Assembly (NCBI GenBank): GCA_025526915.1
Contig: JAHLKH010000009.1
Span: forward strand, 62,001-126,000
Source of the DNA: Entophlyctis helioformis
Taxonomy: Eukaryota; Chytridiomycota; Chytridiomycetes; Chytridiales; Chytriomycetaceae
DNA length: 64,000 nt
Reading direction: 5' to 3'
The notes beneath the pieces were generated by a model, which ran no database searches, had not been told where the DNA came from, and saw nothing but the letters and a program-made list of their open reading frames with translations. The translations under genes were made by a program, and so were the position numbers. Positions 57,789 through 64,000 of this stretch are shown piece after piece. Positions within the stretch are counted from its first letter, which is position 1. Each line of letters starts with the position of its first letter.

Positions 57789-60719
57789 CTACACAAAGCG
57801 TCGCAGAGACTCGTTGTCGCGCAGTGCGGCACTGACGTCCTGCGGTTGCACGTTGAGCTGGAGCCGCTGGTTTGGATCGCCCATGGCTGCAGTCTCGGAC
57901 AGGATCAGGCGATGTGTGCTCAAGTAGTTGCAGATGCCAGTCAGCACGGATGTCGACGGCGTGTCCATGGTCTGGCTTCTGCACACATACTCGTGCTCTT
58001 CCACAACCTGCACGCTCATTGCGACTTGTCAGTGTGCCTGTCGCTGTTTGCAAATGAAGCATGCTGCGCGCCACATCTCCTTACATTTCCAAAGAGCACT
58101 TGCGTTGCGCCAGACGACCGCACCTGGCGGATAACAGCAACCAGAAAGATCTGCTGGTGCAGACTCGCGTGCCGGACAGCCTGGACAAACGGCGATGCAA
58201 ACATCTCCTTGACAGCGCGCTCAATGTGCGACATTTCGATCCGTGCACTCGAAGCCTTGGCGGGCGAGCCAGACCATGTCTTGAGACCCGCCTCGAATAT
58301 CTCGACAGCACGCCGGCAGATATCCAGTGCGCGTCGCGCATCACCCGACAGCGCGCCAACCTTGCGTGCGCACAGCTCAACGGCCTTGGGATCAAAGGCC
58401 TCGATGCCCGACAGCCGCGACTCGACAATCTTGACGAGCTGGTGATGCGTGTACGGCTGGAACGTGATGCGCGACAGTCCTGTTGGGCCGGGCATGCGCT
58501 CATGTCAGCATGCATCCATTCGCACTTGACACAAACAGGCACCAGGAGACGGGCCGCGAGGGATTCACGCACCAAGGCGGCTCGAGATCTTGTTGGACAG
58601 CATGCGTTCGGGCAGGTCCATGGTGTTGGCAATGGCAACGACAATGAGCCGCGAATGCGCCAGGTTCGGCCACTCGAAAAAGTTGTACAGCACGCTCTGG
58701 CGCTTGGTGACGAGGAGATCCAGCTCGTCGACGAGCACGATGCACGGCTGGCGGTCCGGCGACGGTGTCGTAAAGTGGCTCAGAAGCAGCTGCTCGGCGT
58801 GTGCAGGGGAACAGCGCGCACCTGTCAGGCCTTGCCAGAGCACCGAGTATGCCTGCGCCGGATCTGTCAGCCGCATGCCGTTGATCTCGACAAAATCAAA
58901 CGGCAGCATGGCCTGTCCGTGTGCACACACAGTCAGCCAGTCAGTCAGTTAGTACCGATGATACCACGTGCTGCTGGGAGGGTGGGGACGAGAGGTCACG
59001 TACATCGCATTGGACTTGCTCGCGCAGCAGCTTGAGCACGCCGTAGAATGTGGCCGTCTTGCCGGTGCCGGGCACGCCAGACACGTAGATGCACGCGCCG
59101 GTGCCTTCCTCGACGGCCGCCACCAGCTGGCCGTAGATGTCTGCAAACTCTTCCTCGCGGCACGGCAGCGAGTTGGGGACGGCGCCGACATGTAGCCGCT
59201 CGCGCGCGAGCTCGAGATCCGTGGCAGCTTCGCGACGCTCGACGGGACGGTCCGGCAGACTGGACGCCATGACGACGCTTTTGAGTCTGCTGGTGATGGC
59301 CTGGGCTCGCAGTTTGCGTTGGAGGATGCGTTTGGTCGTGGGTGTGGCTGCCAGACGCCTCTTGGCCTTGCCCGTGGCTGGCCCCCTTTGTCTTGTAGGC
59401 GTGCCGCGTTTCGGCTGCCTCTTGGCGTACTCGTCACCATCCGACGAAGAGGGATCGTTTTCATCGTCCGGCTCTGACTCTGCCTCTGTGCTGTCGCTGT
59501 CGCCTTCATCCGCATCGTCGTCAGCGTCATCGCTAACAGCAGGCGGCTCAAAGTCGGTGTCGGAAGGCGACGAGTCCCGATCCTCCTTGTCGTCACTGTC
59601 ATGGCCGTTGGATCCGCCTGCCGCCATCCGCTTCGTCCTTCCAGCCATCAGCGACTTTGGCGCACTCTTGCTCTTCGTTGACGGCGTTGTGGCTTTGGCA
59701 TGGCGAGCCTTGCTGCTCTTGCTCGTGGGAGTGACGGCGACTCTGGACGCGAGAGCCGTCTGGCGGGCAGGCGATAGCGCCGTCTTGGCACACGGCAAGT
59801 CGCGTCCATGGACAAAGTCGGCCCACGCCATTTCAACCACCCTGCACCGCTTGGCGTCCCAGCCTCTCTGGCAAAAGAACACCTGCTCATCTGCAGCTGC
59901 ATCGGCCCTGCTTCTCTTGCCACGCGCAGGCCGCTTCTGCAGCTCGGCGGCCTTGGCGGCAGCACGCTTGTCGTAGTCTGCCTTGGACAAGACGGTGCAT
60001 TTCCCAAGGATCTGGCTGATGCGGATCGTGTCGAATGCACTGCTGTAGAGGACCTCATCCTGCCATGCACAGTCAGTCAGTCAGTCAGTCAGTCAGTCAG
60101 TCAGTTAGTCAGTCAGTCAGTCAGTCGGTCCGTCGGCTAGCCAGTCGTCATCCACATCCACATCCCAATATCTACCGCCCCTCACCTCTTCAAGGCCGTA
60201 CTTGTCCATGAGCGTCACAAACCCGCTGCCATGCTTGACCACCTCGGACGCCATCCGCAGCCACTTGCCGCCCACAGCAGGGATCCCGTCGCCAGTGCTG
60301 CGGTCCACGGCCACAAGTGTGATCTTGAGTCCATGCACGAGATCCGGCCTCGTTGTATGCTGCAGCAGGACCGTGTCTCCGAGGCGGTAGACGGTGCCCG
60401 ACACTCGGAAAGCGTTGAACAAGTCTCGATAGGCGCACGGCGCTGACTGGCGAGTTGAGCGCCGCTCGGGTGTGTCTGCTGTCGGTCTGGAGCTTGCGGT
60501 GCGTCTGGTCTCCGTCTTGGTCGGTGTCCCTGCTGCCGGTTGGCCTGTCGGCTCGAGAAAGTCGATGGTCATGCCGCCTGCCTCTAGCGTAACAGAAGCC
60601 TCTGCCTCTGCCTCTGCCTCTGCCTCTGCTTCAGTTCCTGCGTCTGTTGAACTGCGGTCGTGGTCGCTGTCGCTCGACTCTCCAAGCTCGCTGGCCGGCC
60701 GCTTGTGCGTGCTGCGCAT
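57789..60719 (-). CDS. ORC1: Origin recognition complex subunit 1 with BAH domain
   Basis: Five exons: 60719-60186, 60059-59004, 58912-58573, 58479-58085 and 58007-57789. They sum to 2,544 nt (847 residues). An N-terminal acidic region with an Ala-Glu repeat (near 60600-60630) leads to a BAH domain (YRLGDTVLLQHTTR, WLRMASEVVKHGSGF and DEVLYSSAFDTIRISQ). A long disordered Ser/Asp/Lys linker follows. The AAA+ core has Walker A YVSGVPGTGKTATFYGV,Walker B CIVLVDELDLL, sensor 1 VVAIANTMDLPERML and a C-terminal winged helix (QLVKIVESRLSGIEAFDPKA). ORC1 is the ATP-binding subunit that loads MCM at origins; its BAH domain reads chromatin. A Met 22 codons upstream (60785) is also in frame. The first two introns contain arrays of CTGAC (see the repeat entries). 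Confidence 0.96.
58929..58960 (-). repeat. CTGAC/TACTAAC array in ORC1 intron 2
   Basis: On the coding strand of ORC1 the intron has tandem CTGAC units next to a perfect TACTAAC (complement of 58949-58955), 40-50 nt upstream of the acceptor. Both pentamers match the branch-site motif found once near the 3' end of most introns in this window. Confidence 0.75.
60068..60135 (-). repeat. Tandem CTGA array in ORC1 intron 1
   Basis: Roughly fifteen CTGA units (+ strand CAGT), with one CTAAC variant, lie between 60068 and 60126, directly upstream of the 3' splice site at 60060-60062. The whole array is intronic. Confidence 0.85.
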
Positions 60720-60797
60720 CGTCTGGTCTGTTGGCCCGGATCTGGACAAACACGGAAAGACGGCCACATGTCCGAAACAACACATTCATTCATTCAT

Positions 60798-62886
60798 TCA
60801 TCTCGGCAAGGCCCGCACGTTGCTTTGGAGCTCGATCGGAATCACAAACGGAGTGCTGCGTCTGTGGCCGCTCTTCTTGCGTCGCCTGTCTGCCTGCCCG
60901 TCATCGCCGTCTGCACTCGCAGATCGCTTCTGTGGAACAACGCTCGTCTCGGCCAGCACTCCCTCCCGAGATCCGTCGCCGTCGCCGTCGCCGTCCCTTC
61001 GCCTTCGCCTTCGTCTTGGTCGTCATTGCCATCGTCGTCCGTGTCGCTGAGCAGTCCGCCTGCGTCGTGCGCAATCTCGTCCACGTTGACATCGGCCGCC
61101 TCCAGAGCTTGCTGTTCCGCCTTGTCCTTCTTCTTGTCCACCACAACGTCCTGTGATGGCCATGGAAAGAGTGGTTGGACGCACGTCCGTCTTGCTCGTC
61201 CTGCCCAACACCCTTACCTCGTCAAACTCGTCTTCCCGCTCTTGGTACTCGATGTTGTCGTCCAGCTCTTCAAAAACTGGCCATGGTGCATGAGCAGTCG
61301 TGTCAGCCTGCCATCCGCACAACCACCACGCCTATCCAGTCTCACATGGCGCAAATGCAGAGAAGCTCTGTGTGTATGTTGCTCCCCAAAAGTATATGCT
61401 TCCAAAGTGCGACACAGTCGCAAATATTGGTCTTGTCGGATGCCACTGGAAACAGGCCACAGCATGTCAGATCCACCGATGCTATCCATATCTCCATATC
61501 TTATCAAGTCGCCCATACTCACCACCATGTCAATGAGGCCCTCGCGCGGCCCCTCGAGCATCTTGACAAGACTTCCCATGGCCTTGTCCCAAATGTACAC
61601 ATTGTGCTTCTGGTTGGACGCGAGTGCTGGAGGGCCGGTCCCATCGTCAGCAACACGCGCGTCAAACAAGCGACAGATCGCACTCACCGCCAACGACCAT
61701 TTCGCCGTCAGCGCTAAAGCAGCACTGGCTCCACTGGTTGCGGTCGACAGCGTCCTGATACTTGTTCTGCAACTCAACACTCAGCCGCCCATTGCTGTCC
61801 TGGCCGACAGTAAGCCACCGGATGATGCGATCGTGAGAGTTGACCAGCATGTCTCTATCGCGTCGCAAAGTCAGCATCGCATTCCCTCCATGCCAAGCAT
61901 CTGGACAGTTGAACAGTCAAACGCTCTCACCGCCCGCTTCTGCTGAAGCAAATGTGCTTGATGGCTGTTGCGCCAATCTTTACCTGACTCCGTGGCTGTC
62001 ACTCCAAGTGTTGGCATGGCTTGGCATTCATAGATCACCACATCTTCGCAGCCATAGAGATGTCCCACTCACCAAACCCGTGTCCGAGTCAAACATTGCG
62101 ATGTGGCCCTTGGTCGTGCCAACAAAGATGGACCGGCCATCTTGGCTAAACACAATCGTTGTTGCAAGAATGTCTGGCGTGCCCTTGGTTGTGCTGGAAC
62201 CTCGCGTCAGCCACTCGCAGATACCGACATGGACAGAGGCATCCATCTCTCACGCAGTCGTCTCGGTCGGCGGCCCTGCACCACTGCCGGCACCGGATCC
62301 ACTCGGCGACTCGAACAACGCCGGGTGCTCGAGATCCAGCGCGATCCGCCGAACCAGCTGCCTGCGCGTGCCGCTGTCGTCGTTGGAGGCATCAAACTGC
62401 ACGAGGAACGGCGGATCGCCCTGCGCTATTGCCACAAACATGTTGCGGTTGCGAGGGTGCATGTGCGCCTCGAGCACCGGCGACGTGAACTTGACCGTGA
62501 GCTGCCGCCGGGCCGTTTCGAGGTCCCACAGAATGCAGTTCCAGTCGCGCGAGGCGGTGAGGATGTGGCGGCCGCGGCGGGACCAGCTGACGGACGTGAT
62601 GGGCTGCACATGGCCCTTGAGACGCAGCACGATGGAGCGGGTGTCGAGGTCCCATACGAGGCAGCGGCCGTCTCGGGTGCCGGCAGCGACCAGGTTGGCG
62701 CGACGGTTGTAGGCGCAGGTGGTTGTGGTTGCTGCCTCTTCGTGGACCAGCCGGTCGAAGATGGTGTCTGGAAAGGCCTGTCCAAACGGGTCTACACGGC
62801 TGCTGTTAGGCGCTGGTTGTAGGTCGTGGGTTTCCGGCCAGCAGCAGCATCCACCGGCTGCACTTGCCGAGCATCTCGAGGTTCAT
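60798..62886 (-). CDS. SWD1: COMPASS subunit Swd1 / RBBP5 (WD40)
   Basis: Exon 1 is only 19 nt (62886-62868). Joining across a GC-AG intron gives MNLEMLDPFGQAFPDTIFDR, matching the MN-x-x-LLDPF start of Swd1/RBBP5. WD repeats follow: GTRDGRCLVWDLDTRSIVLR, HVQPITSVSWSRRGRHILTA, NMFVAIAQGDPPFLVQFDAS, SIFVGTTKGHIAMFDSDTG and NHDRIIRWLTVGQDSNGR, then NVYIWDKAMGSLVKMLEGPR. The conserved FEELDDNIEYQEREDEFDE, which contacts the SET catalytic module, is present. Swd1 supports histone H3K4 methylation. The C-terminal end is uncertain: the acidic frame stops at 60842, while a frame shifted at a GACGGC repeat (about 60975-61000) reads into a basic VVPQKRSASADGDD and RRRKKSGHRRST tail ending at 60798. 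Several middle exon borders are provisional. Confidence 0.9.
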
Positions 62887-62950
62887 CTTGTGCGTGAGTA
62901 GCCTTGAGTGGCCTTGTGCTGTGGTTGTCCAATTGTTGGCAAGCGCAACG

Positions 62951-64000
62951 ATGGCCACACGCAGCCTCGAGAGGCTCACAAACGGTGCGTGGTGCAAGGA
63001 TCGGATCCGAGCGGCCGTGACGGACAAGCGGCATGGCTGACAGGGATTGCGACCGGCGGGACAGAGCTCGCGGTGCTTCTGAAGCAGCCAGCTACGGAGG
63101 GCTCGGCCCAGTCGATCCAGGCTGTCTTGGGCAGCGTCCAGCACGAGACAGACACGCTCTGCTGTGCCGTGCGCAATGCTGGCAACAGCCGCAGCGGCAG
63201 CCACGGACCCGATGGATCGCCCCAAGCGCTGGCCGCCACAGACGTGGATGCGATCGACAGAGCAGGTGTGTGCATGCGGCTGCTGGCTGCTGCTTGCCTC
63301 GTGAGCGTCGCATGTCTCACCCCATTCTGGCCGAGCAGGTGTGCTTCTGTGGAACGCGGTTGTCCAGCGCAAGTCGGGCATGAACGCCACCGAGAGCGGC
63401 CCTGCAGTCAGCTCATCTGCCTCACTGCCAGACGTGCGGCTGCTGGCGCAAGGTGGGCCAGCCCGGCTGTCTGCCGTGCACTTGGGCACGTCGGCTGACC
63501 TGACTGCGCAGTGAGACACGCCGCGTTGGCCTTGATCGTGCTGGCACGCGAGCCGCACGCGGATGATCCAGGTGTGCACTCGCCTGCCCAACTTGCTGCA
63601 CATCGAGTGTCCAGTGGGCCGTCTGCTCACTATGCTTTCCCGTGCCCATAGCACTGCTTCTGCTTGTGGGTCTGCGGGTCAAGTGCAGCAAGGCGTGGCT
63701 TGGTATGTGGCTGTCGTCTCGAGGTTGCAGGCATCTCATGCGAGCCCAGTTGACATTTGCTGGTAGCTGCTGGAGACATTGCGGCGTCACAAACATGCAT
63801 CGACGATGCGCTCAAGGTGACCGCCGCCTCCTATCGCCCTGATCAGTAACTCTGCCTTGACTGAGACCTGCTTTCAACAGACTCTTGAACGCGTATCTGG
63901 CCAGCAGCAGTCGCTTGTGAAGGAGCGGGCTCTGTCACTCTTTGCTCTGCACCTGGCCAAGGCCCAGCTGGTATACATGCTTCCTCGCTTGAGAGACGCG
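62951..64000 (+). CDS. Unrecognised gene, 5' part
   Basis: An ATG at 62951 gives MATRSLERLTN. An intron (about 62987-63045) joins GIATGGTELAVLLKQPATEG, then AQSIQAVLGSVQHETDTLCC and AVRNAGNSRSGSHG. After a second intron the frame continues AGVLLWNAVVQRKSGMNATE and RLSAVHLGTSADLTAQ. Later coding-like pieces are RLPNLLHIECPVGRLLTMLS (about 63580), GDIAASQTCIDDALK and, to the window edge, TLERVSGQQQSLVKERALSL and FALHLAKAQLVYMLPRL. It looks like a mainly helical protein. I cannot name a family, and the exon order after 63500 is tentative. The start lies 64 bp from the SWD1 start, so the two probably share a promoter. The gene runs off the window. Confidence 0.5.

Noticed and set aside
60068..60135. 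CAGT array as a possible CRISPR or telomeric repeat
   Set aside because: Four-base unit, no spacers, wholly inside an ORC1 intron of a eukaryotic gene; unit is not telomeric.
1..64000. U12-type (AT-AC or GTATCCTT) introns
   Set aside because: Prompted by RBM48, I looked at the intron borders I could define and saw none; all are GT-AG or GC-AG.

Overview
The window reads as nuclear DNA of a flagellated (zoosporic) fungus. Genes are split by many short introns (mostly about 50-130 nt, GT..AG with a CTGAC-like branch site). Gene content is eukaryotic and mostly fungal in flavour: a Met30/sconB F-box protein, a Cys3/Met4-type bZIP, Vip1, Swd1 and Orc1. A kinesin-2 (KIF3A type) and a probable CCDC180-like protein point to a motile cilium. 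I could run no searches, so the lineage (chytrid, blastocladiomycete or relative) is inferred. I see no tRNA, rRNA, transposon, CRISPR array or bacterial-type operon.

Layout. 1-464 (+): 3' end of a RasGEF gene. 830-9451 (-): DPM2, an ankyrin/coiled-coil/RasGEF protein and an unassigned coiled-coil protein. 9560-18678 (+): kinesin-2, then a 1,672-residue coiled-coil protein ending in tandem BRCT domains. 18861-20798: a divergent pair of mitochondrial assembly factors, MZM1 (-) and ATP12 (+). 20987-23967: SLT11/RBM22 (-, apparently without its RRM) and NBP35 (+). 24057-26600 (+): Met30-like. 26704-34244: RBM48 (-) head-to-head with the CCDC180-like gene (+). 34321-38169 (+): IMP4 and the bZIP. 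38359-43638: VIP1 (-) and Tipin/Swi3 (+). 44056-49426: ADAM protease (-) and RRS1 (+). 49785-57137: a CK1-type kinase (-) and UBA2 (+). 57789-62886 (-): ORC1 and SWD1. 62951-64000 (+): 5' part of an unrecognised gene.

Organisation. Strands alternate, giving repeated head-to-head pairs whose start codons lie only 20-108 bp apart. Most neighbours have unrelated housekeeping jobs: cytosolic Fe-S assembly, ribosome biogenesis, splicing, SUMO activation, replication origin and fork, COMPASS. Two associations may be functional: MZM1/ATP12 (both inner-membrane complex assembly), and the F-box and bZIP proteins about 9.5 kb apart, whose fungal relatives act together in sulfur regulation.

Gene models were built by hand from reading frame, splice-site phase and family resemblance. 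Where exon lengths sum to whole codons I say so; unresolved ends are stated.
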